Assembly (NCBI GenBank): GCA_021413885.1
Contig: JAIOPM010000031.1
Span: forward strand, 248,001 to 312,000
Source of the DNA: Planctomycetota bacterium
GTDB lineage: Bacteria > Planctomycetota > UBA1135 > GCA-002686595
DNA: 64,000 bases
Direction of reading: 5' to 3'
The translations under genes were made by a program, and so were the position numbers. Below are positions 1 to 8,694 of the stretch, piece by piece; within the stretch, counting starts at the first letter, position 1, and the number at the start of each line of letters is the position of its first letter. A model generated the notes under the pieces. It was not told the origin of the DNA. It was given only the letters and a program-made list of their open reading frames with translations, and searched no databases.

Positions 1-956
1 ACGGTTCGAGCCTGATGCGCGTCGGTCCGCTCGGCGGCGTGCACACGATCTCGATGGCGCCGAGCTATCGCCACTACGTCGACACGCTGTCGACGCTGCA
101 GACGCCGGGCTCGATCGTGCTACGCAACATCGACGGCACCGAAGTGCGCACGCTCTGGACCTGCGACGAGACCGCGCGCGCCGCGGCGGTGGTCTCGAAG
201 CCCGAGTTCGTCCAGGTCAAGACGCGCGACGGCTTCGAGCTCGAGGCCTACGTGATCAAGCCCACCGGCTTCGACGCGAAGAAGAAGTACCCGGTGATGT
301 GCTTCGTCTACGGCGGCCCGCACGCGCCGAAAGTGCGCGACGCGTGGGGCGGTTTCGATTTCCTCTACCACGAGTTGCTCGCGGAGGAGGGCTACGTGAT
401 CTGGGTCTGCGACAACCGTTCGGCGAGCGGGAAGGGTCTCGCCGCGTCGGTCGGTGCGTGGAAGAACCTCGGCGCGATCGAACTCGCCGACACCGAGGAA
501 GGCCTCGATTGGCTCGTCGGCCAGGGCTGGGTCGATCCGAAGCGCATCGGCATCTGGGGTTGGAGCTACGGCGGTTATCTGACGTCGTTCGCTCTGACGC
601 ACTCGAAGCGTTTCGCGCTCGGCATCGCGGGCGGACCGGTGACCGATTGGCGTTTCTACGACTCGATCTATACCGAGCGCTTGATGGACCTGCCGCAAGT
701 CAACGCGAAGGGCTACGACGCGAGTTCGGTGTTGAAGGCGGCGAAGGATCTCTCGGGCGAACTGATGCTGATCCACGGCGCGATCGACGAGAACGTCCAC
801 CTGCAGAACACCATGCAACTCGCCGAAGCGTTGCAGCGCGCGCAGAAGCTCTTCCGCCTGATGATCTATCCCGGCAACCGCCACGGCGTCGTTCAGCCGG
901 ACCAGCGCACGCACCTCTATTCGATGATGCGGGACTTCATTCGCGAGAAGCTTTGA
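1..956 (+). CDS. S9 family prolyl oligopeptidase / dipeptidyl-peptidase (5' end outside window)
   Basis: This is the C-terminal part of a serine peptidase of the prolyl-oligopeptidase clan; such enzymes cleave short peptides, usually outside the cytoplasm. The frame is open to the window edge, so the ATG at 15 is probably internal and the N-terminal beta-propeller is missing. The visible part ends the propeller (the ISMAPSYRHYVD segment) and then carries an alpha/beta-hydrolase domain. The nucleophile motif GWSYGGY has its Ser codon at 564-566, an Asp lies in the GAIDENVH segment, and the catalytic His is in GNRHG near the C-terminus. The gene is convergent with the next one and their 3' ends overlap by 20 bases. 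Family identity is clear; substrate is not. Confidence 0.9.
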   Translation, partial: GSSLMRVGPLGGVHTISMAPSYRHYVDTLSTLQTPGSIVLRNIDGTEVRTLWTCDETARAAAVVSKPEFVQVKTRDGFELEAYVIKPTGFDAKKKYPVMCFVYGGPHAPKVRDAWGGFDFLYHELLAEEGYVIWVCDNRSASGKGLAASVGAWKNLGAIELADTEEGLDWLVGQGWVDPKRIGIWGWSYGGYLTSFALTHSKRFALGIAGGPVTDWRFYDSIYTERLMDLPQVNAKGYDASSVLKAAKDLSGELMLIHGAIDENVHLQNTMQLAEALQRAQKLFRLMIYPGNRHGVVQPDQRTHLYSMMRDFIREKL

Positions 957-2466
957 GCTTCCACGTTCCCGTCCAAGTCGACGTATCGACGATCACGTCG
1001 ACGCGAAGGTCCGCTTCGCCGTCGTCGTCGATCTGGATCGGGATCGTCAAGGCGTCGGCGGGCGCCCGAACGGGAAGCGAGACGATACCCTTCGCTTCGT
1101 CGCTGGGTCTGCCTAGCGACATCGTCCAGGTCCCCGGGCCGAGTTCGTCGAGAGTTCGCTCGCCTGCCTCGTCCGTCATGCCCGTGTTGCCGAGCGTCGC
1201 AACACCGTCTTGCGATCGGATGATGGTCACGAATGCGCCAGACACCGGTTTCCCGTCGACGTCCGCGACTCGCAGCGCGAGCAGCGTTGCGCGGCGCATG
1301 AGGACTTCGACGTCGTCGTTGGCGCGCACCCGAACTTCCGTCGCGCAGTGATCCGGCGCGCGCACGGTCAACACGAGGTCGCTGTTCTGCGGCGCCACGA
1401 GACGGAAGCGTCCGCGCGCATCGCTGCGCGAGACAGCGGAAGGAATCGAGACGCTCGTTCCTCCGAAAACCGTGACGGTGTCGGGACGCGGGCTCCCCGA
1501 CTCGGCGTTCTCGGGCAGCGCAACGCTCACTGGCGCGATGCTCACCGTCGCGTGCGGGATCGGCTCGCGAGTGCGCGCGTCGAGCACGATGCCGGTGATC
1601 ACCGACTTGCCCGGCGGCGAAATCGCATGGTCGACGTCGACGGGAATGCGCAGGCGGATCTCCTCGCCGTCGGTTGGTTGCACGGTGCGCGTCAGTTCGG
1701 CCGTGTTCGCGACGGCCATCGAAGGAACCGAGAAGCGCAGCTCGATCGAAGCGCCGGGCGCGAAGACGAGCTCGGGCTCTAGCTTGCCGTTCCAACCGTC
1801 GAAGCCCTCCACGCCGGCGGCGGAAACTTCGCGCGGGCCGCGCATTAGCACATCGACGTGCAAGCGCGAGATCGGTTCGTCGGTGCTCGCGTTGTACGCC
1901 TCGGCGAAGAGTTTCGCATGGGCGCACACCTGCATGACGAGCACGGGATGCTCGCCCGGTTTGACGAGCGTCCAACCGCGCTCGGCAACGAGGCCGTCGT
2001 GCCACGGACCGACGATCAGCGTCCCATCGGTCGTCGAGACGTCCGTGAACGCGAACCCACCTTCGTAGTCGGTCGAGGTGCCCGTTTGGTCTCGCGACGA
2101 ACCGATCACCGCGCTCGGATCGAGCAACGCGAGTGCAAGCTCCTCATCGGTCCCGCGCCGCAGCTTCGCGCCGAGAATCCCGCGACCGTCGCGATCGACG
2201 ACGCGACCGATCAGAGTCGCGACGCGAGCCGCCGAATGTTCGATCGCGATGTCGGCGGACGGCTCAGCGACCTGCCGCGACGTCGCGCTCGAATCGAGAT
2301 CGCTCTGGACCGCGAGCTCCGGCGTCGTGCGCTCAGCCCGCTCGACCGCAGCGCGTGTGCTCGAACTCGCCGCGTCGAGCTCGGGGCCTGACGACCGCCG
2401 CGCGACGAAGAAGACCAACGCGACGAGCGCGAGCGCGGCGAGAAGGATGGTTCGACGGCGAGGCAC
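937..2466 (-). CDS. membrane-anchored protein with carboxypeptidase-regulatory-like repeats
   Basis: This 509-residue protein starts with GTG. Residues 6-22 form a hydrophobic segment (ILLAALALVALVFFVA) that acts as a signal anchor, so the rest should be outside the cytoplasmic membrane. The exported part contains about three prealbumin-like repeats of the pattern GRVVDRDG..GA, near residues 90, 290 and 400, typical of carboxypeptidase-regulatory-like (CarboxypepD_reg) folds. No catalytic residues are visible. It is divergent from the sigma-factor fusion at 2638, which carries the same kind of repeat on the outside, so the two may interact; that is inference. The frame was chosen because the opposite-strand and shifted frames are arginine-rich without domains. 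Confidence 0.72.
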   Translation of the reverse strand: MPRRRTILLAALALVALVFFVARRSSGPELDAASSSTRAAVERAERTTPELAVQSDLDSSATSRQVAEPSADIAIEHSAARVATLIGRVVDRDGRGILGAKLRRGTDEELALALLDPSAVIGSSRDQTGTSTDYEGGFAFTDVSTTDGTLIVGPWHDGLVAERGWTLVKPGEHPVLVMQVCAHAKLFAEAYNASTDEPISRLHVDVLMRGPREVSAAGVEGFDGWNGKLEPELVFAPGASIELRFSVPSMAVANTAELTRTVQPTDGEEIRLRIPVDVDHAISPPGKSVITGIVLDARTREPIPHATVSIAPVSVALPENAESGSPRPDTVTVFGGTSVSIPSAVSRSDARGRFRLVAPQNSDLVLTVRAPDHCATEVRVRANDDVEVLMRRATLLALRVADVDGKPVSGAFVTIIRSQDGVATLGNTGMTDEAGERTLDELGPGTWTMSLGRPSDEAKGIVSLPVRAPADALTIPIQIDDDGEADLRVDVIVDTSTWTGTWKLKASRE

Positions 2467-2554
2467 GGGCTCAGCGTATCTCCGGCCCTTCGATCGGCGA
2501 CGCGGGGACTCGGGACCAAAGCTCGACTACACGCTTCCTGACACCGCCTTGACG

Positions 2555-2589
2555 TCGGAACGCGCCATTCCGACGGCGGCGTTCCGGAA
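2555..2589 (+). promoter_or_regulatory. candidate ECF-type promoter and palindromes upstream of the sigma fusion
   Basis: The gap between the divergent repeat protein and the sigma-factor fusion holds GGAAC at 2557-2561 and CGTT at 2580-2583, 18 bases apart, which resembles the GGAAC/GTT pattern used by many ECF sigma factors. The same stretch has the inverted repeat TCGGAA/TTCCGA (2555-2560 and 2568-2573) and the perfect palindrome TTCCGGAA (2582-2589). Autoregulation by the downstream ECF factor would fit, but chance matches are common in such GC-rich DNA. Confidence 0.3.
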
Positions 2590-2637
2590 AGTTCGGCGGC
2601 GCGCTGGAATAGCGACTGTCCGCGGCATTCACCTCCC

Positions 2638-4692
2638 ATGCAACCCGGCGGAACGATCGACGCTCGCGAGCTGCTCCATCACGGCGATTGGATTCGCGGG
2701 TTGGCGCGCTCGCTCGTGCGCGATCCGAACGAAGCGGACGATCTCGCGCAGGAAGCGTGGCTCGCCGCGATGAAGCACGGGCCGCGCCACGGCGAGAACG
2801 TGCGCGGTTGGTTCGCGACGGTGATGCACAACGCGTTGCGGATGCGCAGGCGTTCCGCGACGCGGCGAGTTTCGCGCGAGAGCGCGAGCGGCGAACGCGA
2901 TGCTCTTCCCTCGACCGCCGAGCTCGTCGCCGAAGCCTCGCTTCACGAACGCCTGGTCCAACTCGTGCTCGCGCTAGACGAGCCCGAGCGCAGCGCGTTG
3001 CTCTTGCACTTCTTCAAGAATCTCTCGCTCTCCGAGATCGCGCGCCGCCAAGGCCTGCCGGTCTCGACGGTCCACGCGCGTGTCCAACGCGGCGTTTCGA
3101 GGCTGCGCCGCCGCCTCGATCATTCGTTCGGCGCGGGAGCCTGGTTCGCGACGGTCTCGCGCCTCGCGGAAACGCCGACGCCGCTCGGTTGGATCGGGCG
3201 ACGTCTCGCGTCGACGCAGGGGAAGATCGTCGTCGGAACTGCGATCGTCCTAGCAGTCTGGCTTGGCGCGCGTATCTGGATCACTTCCGTGGCCGAGCGA
3301 AACGCTGCGTCGACCGCAACGACACTCGCGCCGGCCTCGTCGCCGAGCATCGTGGGACTGCGGCCGGACGAGACTCTCGCTCTACCGCAGGCACCGTCGA
3401 TCGCGGACACAGCACGGGCGCCGGTCGCGCGCGGCGAGCTCCCCGCCGAATCCGCGCCGCGCGTCGTTCGCCGTGAGGAGACGCCGCACGGCGTTCACGG
3501 TCGCCTGATCGACGAAACGCGCACGCCGGTCGGATACGGCGTCGTCGGCGCGTGGCAACGTGGGAAACGAATCGCCTCCGTCGACGTCGGCACCGACGGG
3601 ACCTACGAACTCGGCACTCTCGATCCGGGTGTCTACGAGTTGCGCGTCGACTCGGTGCCGAGCGGCTATCTACCACCCTACGCTCAAGAGGGATTCGCAC
3701 GGCCGTTCGAGAGCGCGCACGAGCCGCGCTTCTTCTCGACCGAGATCCAAGTGGTCGACTCGGCGCGTGAACTCGACGTCGATCTCGCCGTGTTCCGCGC
3801 CGCGCGGATCAACGGCTTCATCGGGCGCGAGGATTGGACGGAGCTTGCCGGCATTCGGGTGCGCCTGCAGAGCACGCGTGCAGGACTCGACTTCATGGCG
3901 TTCGAGACGAAGTCCGATGCCACCGGCGCGTTCCGCTTCGACGATGTCTATCCCGGGAGCTACCGCATCGAGGTCCTGATGGACCGCGATCAGTTCCTAC
4001 CCGACGCCGCCGTTCCCGCACCGCTCGCCGTCGAGATCGCGGGAGGCGAGCGCGAGTCGGTCGACCTCCTCTTCCGAGCTCATCCGACGGAGATCATCGG
4101 CGGTGTTGCGTTCGGGTGGCGCTCGAACGTCGACCTGTACGTTTGTGCGACGGTCGACCTCGACCGCGCAACCAACGGCAAGCCGTTCACGCTCGAGAAC
4201 AGACTGCAGTTCGTCAAGGTCGACGACGACGGCCGCTTTTCGATGCGAGGTCTACCGCCCGAACCCGTCACCCTCTTTGCGTTCGTCGACTCCGCCGCGG
4301 ACGACCACGATTGGCGCCCGATCGTCTGGTCCGATCCGCAGACCATTCGGCTAGAGATCACGGGCCGGCCCGTCGCCGTCGGTGTTCTGGAGATTCGGAG
4401 CGGCCGCCCGCGCAGCTTCCACGGTCGAGTGCGTTGGGAGAGTTCGTCGGTCCGGTTCGGTGACGCGGCGTATCAGAAGGCGCTGCATGCCGCGTCGATC
4501 GATTGGGGCTCCAAGGTGTCCGGGCGAAAGTCCGGCAGCACGCTACGGGTCTCCGCGGACGGCGAGTTCGACGTCGAGACCGAACGCGCCTTCCACGTCC
4601 TGTCGGTGTTCGCCGGCCGTCGGCCGCCGAGCTGCGTGTGGGTCAACTTCGATCGGCTGCCGAAGTCGGGCCTCGACGTCCTCGTGCGCTGA
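2638..4692 (+). CDS. ECF sigma factor fused to a TM helix and extracytoplasmic carboxypeptidase-regulatory repeats
   Basis: This 684-residue protein begins as a complete ECF-type sigma-70 factor. Region 2 is about residues 15-75, including DPNEADDLAQEAW. Region 4 is about 105-160, with the helix-turn-helix LSEIARRQGLPVSTVHARVQ. A single hydrophobic helix follows at about 197-216 (KIVVGTAIVLAVWLG). The remaining roughly 460 residues should lie outside the membrane and contain prealbumin-like repeats, for example near 280-340 (HGRLIDETRTPV) and 380-440. The architecture implies a membrane-tethered sigma factor that needs cleavage or works at the membrane, in place of a separate anti-sigma factor; that is inference. 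A second protein of the same design lies at 30747-33440. The ATG has no clear Shine-Dalgarno sequence. Confidence 0.88.
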   Translation: MQPGGTIDARELLHHGDWIRGLARSLVRDPNEADDLAQEAWLAAMKHGPRHGENVRGWFATVMHNALRMRRRSATRRVSRESASGERDALPSTAELVAEASLHERLVQLVLALDEPERSALLLHFFKNLSLSEIARRQGLPVSTVHARVQRGVSRLRRRLDHSFGAGAWFATVSRLAETPTPLGWIGRRLASTQGKIVVGTAIVLAVWLGARIWITSVAERNAASTATTLAPASSPSIVGLRPDETLALPQAPSIADTARAPVARGELPAESAPRVVRREETPHGVHGRLIDETRTPVGYGVVGAWQRGKRIASVDVGTDGTYELGTLDPGVYELRVDSVPSGYLPPYAQEGFARPFESAHEPRFFSTEIQVVDSARELDVDLAVFRAARINGFIGREDWTELAGIRVRLQSTRAGLDFMAFETKSDATGAFRFDDVYPGSYRIEVLMDRDQFLPDAAVPAPLAVEIAGGERESVDLLFRAHPTEIIGGVAFGWRSNVDLYVCATVDLDRATNGKPFTLENRLQFVKVDDDGRFSMRGLPPEPVTLFAFVDSAADDHDWRPIVWSDPQTIRLEITGRPVAVGVLEIRSGRPRSFHGRVRWESSSVRFGDAAYQKALHAASIDWGSKVSGRKSGSTLRVSADGEFDVETERAFHVLSVFAGRRPPSCVWVNFDRLPKSGLDVLVR

Positions 4693-4707
4693 CGCGATCG
4701 AGTTCGT

Positions 4708-7700
4708 TCAGTGCGACGTCGCCGGTCGCGGCGGGATCACGAGCGGCGGCTCGAGCTTCGCGAACTTCGCGTCCGGCGCGCCGCACGTCGCCTTCGAGGT
4801 CACGGCGGCGAAGCCCGAGCTCCCCGCGCAGTTGAACGCGGTCACGCGGTAGTCGAAGTCCTGGTCGCACGAGCCCGTGCTGTCGAGGTAGGTGTGTTGG
4901 TCGGCGGCGACGACGGCGAGCGTTTGGAACGCGCCCGTGCCCGACGGCGCGCGCTCGATCCGGTAACCGTCCTCGGCCGTCGCGAGGTCGATCCAGCCGA
5001 GCTCGATCCGGATCGGCGTGCGCACCAGCGCGATCAGACGAGCCGGCGTCGACGGCGCGAACTTCGCGCACGTCGCGGCGACGCTCGCGGCGTTCGCGGG
5101 ATCGGTCGCTTGGTCGAGCTCGTCGCGATCGAACACGCCGTCGCGGTCGCGATCGAGGCCGAGACGTGTCTCGGAACCCTTCGGCACGACGGTGAAGGTC
5201 AGCTCGCTTTTCGGCGCGGCGAGCGCGACCAGTTCCGCGAACGTGTAGCTCTCGCCCGAACGATCGGCTTGGAAACGTCCGGCGACGGAATCGAACGCAA
5301 AGCCGCGCATCACGCCCGCGACGCGACCGTCGACGATCAGTCCGACGCGATTACTCTGCGCGAGAGCGAGCATCTGATTGAGCAATCCGAGCGTCGTCGG
5401 ATCGACCGCCGCTCCGTCCTGCACGGTCGCTTGCTTGCCGACCGCGGCGTGCGTGTCCTGCGAGAGCGTGCCCGGCGGCTCGAGCACCTTGTTGGTGGCG
5501 CCCATCGGCAGATCGGAGCCCGAGAAGCACATCAGGAACGCGACCAAGTCGGCGACCTCCTGATCGCTCGCGACGTTGAACGCCGGTTCGGCGACGAAGC
5601 GCGCGAGCGAATCGACCGAGCCGTCGTGCAGGAAGCCGCTGCCGAAGTGCGTCGAGGGTTGCGTGAGATCGCAGCCGACCTTCTCGTACGCGGTGCGCAG
5701 CTGCGGAACTTTCACCACCGTGTTGGTCGTGCCGTCGACGGTGACGAGCATCGAGTGGTGCTCGCCGTTCGGACCGACCGTGATCGGCGCGAACGGCGCG
5801 AAGAGGTTCGGCTTCTTCATGTCGGTGCCCATGCCCGTCGGAAGCGTGTGACACGTCGCGCACGCCAACGCGCCACCGTCGAGCAGCTTCGGCGGACGGT
5901 AGAGGCCGAGGCCCTTCTGCGGATTGCCGACGGGCAACGGCAGACCCGCGGGACCGAAGCGACCGGTCGTGTGCTGACCGGGAAGCGCGAGGCTCGTCGG
6001 CAGCGTGTTGTCGAAGTTGCGGTATGGGTTCGGCGGGATCGCGATGCTCGCGAGGAAGTCCTCGAACTCCTGCATCTCCGCGACGGAGAGATTGTTGTCG
6101 TCGCCTTGCAGCCCGATGAACGCGCCGTTGAACTCCTCGATGCCGTTGCGGTCGCCGCGCCAGTGCAGCGGCTCGTGCGTGATGATGTCTTGCAGCGTCT
6201 GCGTCGACATCGGGCCCTTCATCGGATGGAAGGGCACAGCGCCGGCGCCGATCAACGGGATGCCGGCGCCGAGATTTTGGCCCGCGGTCGCCTTGGTCGC
6301 GCCCGACGGATCGCCGAGCTCCCACACGAGATGATCGGTGCGCGCATCGGCGTGGCACGAAGCGCACGCGATCTGGCCGAGGCCGGAGTTCTTGTGCGTG
6401 TCGTAGAGGTGCTTGCGGCCGACTCTTACCGCCACAGGCGACGCGTCGTGGAACGGAATGCGTTCGACCTCGCGTTCGCTGCGCAGGCTGACGACGGAGA
6501 TCGCGCTCTCGAATTTGTCGAGCACGTAGACGACGCCGCGCGCGTCGTCGACCGCGAGACCGGTCGGGCCTTCGCCGACCTGGATCGGCGAGCTCGAGCT
6601 CGCGCGCGCACCGCTCGCGTCGACGACGACGAGATCGTTCGAGCCCATGCCCGCGACGAAACCCTTGGCGCCGTCCTTCGTCCACGCGATCGCGCGCGGA
6701 TCGCCGACCGAGAGATCGCGCTGCGATTGGAGGATCGTCGGCTGCGAATAATCGAGGTGCGGGTTGAGGTCGACGACCGTCGCGGCGGGCGTGCCGCTCG
6801 CGACGCCGTCGTCGGTGATGCGCGCGGAGAGCACGCGCAAGAAGCGCCCTTGGACCATCGGCTCGAAGCGCACTTCGTTGGTGCCGTCGGTGCCGACGAC
6901 GACGATCTCGCCGGTCTGCGGCTGCGTAGCGATGCCCATGCAGAGGTTCATCAGACCGCGCACGTAGCTCGTCGCGAGCGTCTGCGCGTCGATCACCGCG
7001 ACGTCGTGGTCGGTGAGCTCCCAACCGATCGGCCGGCCGGACGCGGCGGCGTTCGGACCGCTGACGAAGTTCGTCCAGTCAGCGCCGTTGTCGTCCATCC
7101 AACGACCTTGCGCGTCCTGCTTCACGATCAACGAGACCGGCGGCGGAGTCGGCAGACCGCTCGCGATCGGAGGATTGAAGAGCGCACCGAAGTTCGGCGG
7201 CGGATTCTGTCCGGCGTACGGGCCCGCGGGATCGGCGACGATGTTGGGCGGGAACGCGAGCGCGCTCAAGGTCGGGTCGATGCCGCCGCCGAGCACGGTC
7301 GAGCGATTGCCCGACTCGAAGATCGCGACGTAGACCTTGGAGCCGTCGAGCGACACCGTCATCGCGCGCGGATCCTCGCCGTCGATCGGAACGCGCGTCG
7401 GCGCGAGTGCGAGGTTCGTAGGATCGAAGACCAGGACCGTGTTCGCTTGCGAGCAACTGACGAACGCGCGCTTCGGCGAGCCGGCGAAGACGACGTCCGT
7501 CGGCTCGTCGTCGGTCGCGAGCGTCGCGACGACGCGCTTGCGCGCGAGGTCGACGATGCTGATCGAGTCGGAGAGGTGGTTGACGACCCAGAGCTCCGTC
7601 GCGCTGCGCGCGCGCACCGTCACCGGATCGACGCCGACGGGCACGTCGAACGCGCGCACCGGACCGGCGCCGGAGACGTCGAACGCTTCGAGCCGTCCGT

Positions 7701-7854
7701 CGGGCGTGTTGACCGCGAAGAGCCAACGGCCGTCGGTCGAGAGCTCGAGCGGATGGACGTGCGGCGTCTCCCAGTTGACGAAGTCCGCTTGCGCGGATGC
7801 TGTGGACGCGAGCAGGGACGATGCGACGAACAGAGCGTGACTGGAGAGGGACAT
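4708..7854 (-). CDS. secreted YVTN beta-propeller / di-heme cytochrome c protein with FN3-like C-terminus
   Basis: The ATG at 7854 is chosen because a GAGGAAG Shine-Dalgarno sequence sits 6 bases upstream and it opens a signal peptide (SLSSHALFVASSLLASTASAQA). Residues ~25-470 form a propeller with YVTN-type repeats such as SISIVDLARKRVVATL. Two heme-binding CxxCH motifs follow, CASCH at 497-501 and CATCH at 665-669, in a region resembling bacterial cytochrome-c peroxidase/MauG-like proteins. A calcium-type motif (DRDRDGVFDRDE) and a fibronectin-III-like domain end the 1048-residue protein. It should be an exported or outer-membrane-associated redox protein of unknown substrate. It is convergent with the sigma fusion, with 15 bases between them. 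A long opposite-strand frame over the same region is a shadow. Confidence 0.88.
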   Translation of the reverse strand: MSLSSHALFVASSLLASTASAQADFVNWETPHVHPLELSTDGRWLFAVNTPDGRLEAFDVSGAGPVRAFDVPVGVDPVTVRARSATELWVVNHLSDSISIVDLARKRVVATLATDDEPTDVVFAGSPKRAFVSCSQANTVLVFDPTNLALAPTRVPIDGEDPRAMTVSLDGSKVYVAIFESGNRSTVLGGGIDPTLSALAFPPNIVADPAGPYAGQNPPPNFGALFNPPIASGLPTPPPVSLIVKQDAQGRWMDDNGADWTNFVSGPNAAASGRPIGWELTDHDVAVIDAQTLATSYVRGLMNLCMGIATQPQTGEIVVVGTDGTNEVRFEPMVQGRFLRVLSARITDDGVASGTPAATVVDLNPHLDYSQPTILQSQRDLSVGDPRAIAWTKDGAKGFVAGMGSNDLVVVDASGARASSSSPIQVGEGPTGLAVDDARGVVYVLDKFESAISVVSLRSEREVERIPFHDASPVAVRVGRKHLYDTHKNSGLGQIACASCHADARTDHLVWELGDPSGATKATAGQNLGAGIPLIGAGAVPFHPMKGPMSTQTLQDIITHEPLHWRGDRNGIEEFNGAFIGLQGDDNNLSVAEMQEFEDFLASIAIPPNPYRNFDNTLPTSLALPGQHTTGRFGPAGLPLPVGNPQKGLGLYRPPKLLDGGALACATCHTLPTGMGTDMKKPNLFAPFAPITVGPNGEHHSMLVTVDGTTNTVVKVPQLRTAYEKVGCDLTQPSTHFGSGFLHDGSVDSLARFVAEPAFNVASDQEVADLVAFLMCFSGSDLPMGATNKVLEPPGTLSQDTHAAVGKQATVQDGAAVDPTTLGLLNQMLALAQSNRVGLIVDGRVAGVMRGFAFDSVAGRFQADRSGESYTFAELVALAAPKSELTFTVVPKGSETRLGLDRDRDGVFDRDELDQATDPANAASVAATCAKFAPSTPARLIALVRTPIRIELGWIDLATAEDGYRIERAPSGTGAFQTLAVVAADQHTYLDSTGSCDQDFDYRVTAFNCAGSSGFAAVTSKATCGAPDAKFAKLEPPLVIPPRPATSH

Positions 7855-7986
7855 CGACTTCTTCCTCGGTGCTCGGCGCGGGGATTTGCGCCGTCGGTTC
7901 GCGATGCGAAGGCTCGCGGCGATCATTCTCCTCTGACGCGGAAGTTCGCGAGACGGCGCGCGCGTTTTTTTTGAGCGGTCGACCGT

Positions 7987-8205
7987 TCAGGTCTTGGCCC
8001 AGTGCTCGCGGAGGAGCTCGACCGCGCGTTCATGGTTCGGGCTCGTGACCACGAGCCACCAGGAACGCCGTCATGTCGACGTGTTGCAGTCCTCGGGCGC
8101 GACGACTCGGCCCTCGACGCCGCCGCGAGCGAGCATCGCTCGGTAGGCCTCCATCGAGCTCTTGTCGCCCTCGGCGAAGTAGATCCAGTCGTCGGAGGCG
8201 TCCAT
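7987..8205 (-). pseudogene. small DUF2007-like reading frame interrupted by an in-frame TGA (possible recoding)
   Basis: Reading minus-strand from the ATG at 8205 gives 44 residues of protein-like sequence (DDWIYFAEGDKSSMEAYRSM) followed by TGA at 8071-8073. The same frame then continues with another 27 plausible residues (WWLVVTSPNHERAVELLREH) to TGA at 7987-7989. The two halves together resemble the small signal-transducing DUF2007-type fold, with a beta-alpha start and a SPNHERAVELL C-terminal helix. The simplest reading is a nonsense mutation or sequencing error. The alternative is UGA recoding, since a hairpin follows the internal TGA. It lies 79 bases downstream of the HTH gene. Family assignment is tentative. 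Confidence 0.42.
8034..8060 (-). other. SECIS-like hairpin just downstream of the in-frame TGA
   Basis: On the minus strand, 13 bases after the internal TGA (8071-8073), GGCTCGT and ACGAGCC form a perfect 7-bp stem (8051-8057 with 8040-8046) around a GGTC loop at 8047-8050. GGT/ACC could extend it across a 3-base bulge. Bacterial SECIS elements lie directly after the UGA codon and the Escherichia coli fdhF element has GGUC in its apical loop at a similar distance. Whether this one is functional is unknown; sel genes are not in the window. Confidence 0.3.
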
Positions 8206-8284
8206 GTGTTCGGCCCAAGGATACTCGCGCGTGCAGCCGTCTCGCCGAGATTCGAATGCGACGCGCGCCCGGAGCGAGTCGCCG

Positions 8285-8593
8285 TCAGCGGCTCGCGCGC
8301 ACCCAAGGCTTGCACAAGCGCACGGAGTGCGGCGTCGCGGCCGAACTCCGGGCCGACGTGACGAGTTGGCGCCGCTGCAGGCGCGCGAGCGCGATCTGCA
8401 CCGCGCGCTTCGAGAGTCCGACGTCCTCGGCCATCGTCGCGAGGCTGATCTCGCCGCTCGCGTGCTTTCCGCCTCCGGTGCGACGCCAGAAGTAGAGGTA
8501 GAGCACGAAGGCCGACGGATGGCGATCGTGTCCGACGAGATCCGGCATCAGGACGTCGAACACGTACGGGTCGATCTCGATCGTGTGCGCCAT
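8285..8593 (-). CDS. small helix-turn-helix DNA-binding protein
   Basis: This 102-residue protein starts at the ATG at 8593; a longer frame exists upstream but its residues look non-coding. Residues 46-77 form a winged-helix-like unit (EISLATMAEDVGLSKRAVQI followed by ALARLQRRQLV), the layout seen in replication-initiator and phage-type HTH domains where a recognition helix is followed by a basic wing. The N-terminus (HTIEIDPYVFDVLMPDLVGH) has no known motif. It is divergent from the VOC gene with about 100 bases between starts, so it may regulate that promoter or itself. No enzyme domain is present. Confidence 0.62.
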   Translation of the reverse strand: MAHTIEIDPYVFDVLMPDLVGHDRHPSAFVLYLYFWRRTGGGKHASGEISLATMAEDVGLSKRAVQIALARLQRRQLVTSARSSAATPHSVRLCKPWVRASR

Positions 8594-8694
8594 CGCCTCA
8601 GCGTAGCAGCCGATGCCATGGCATTCGCTGCGGCCTTGCCGTTCCGCGCACGACGGTTGGAATGCGAAGCAGCCATCCAACCCAGGAGCCCTCG

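Noticed and set aside
4711-7974. Long plus-strand open frame of 1087 residues opposite the propeller/cytochrome gene
   Set aside because: It is very rich in Arg with no domain, and the minus frame has a signal peptide, CxxCH motifs and a good ribosome site. It is a GC-rich shadow.
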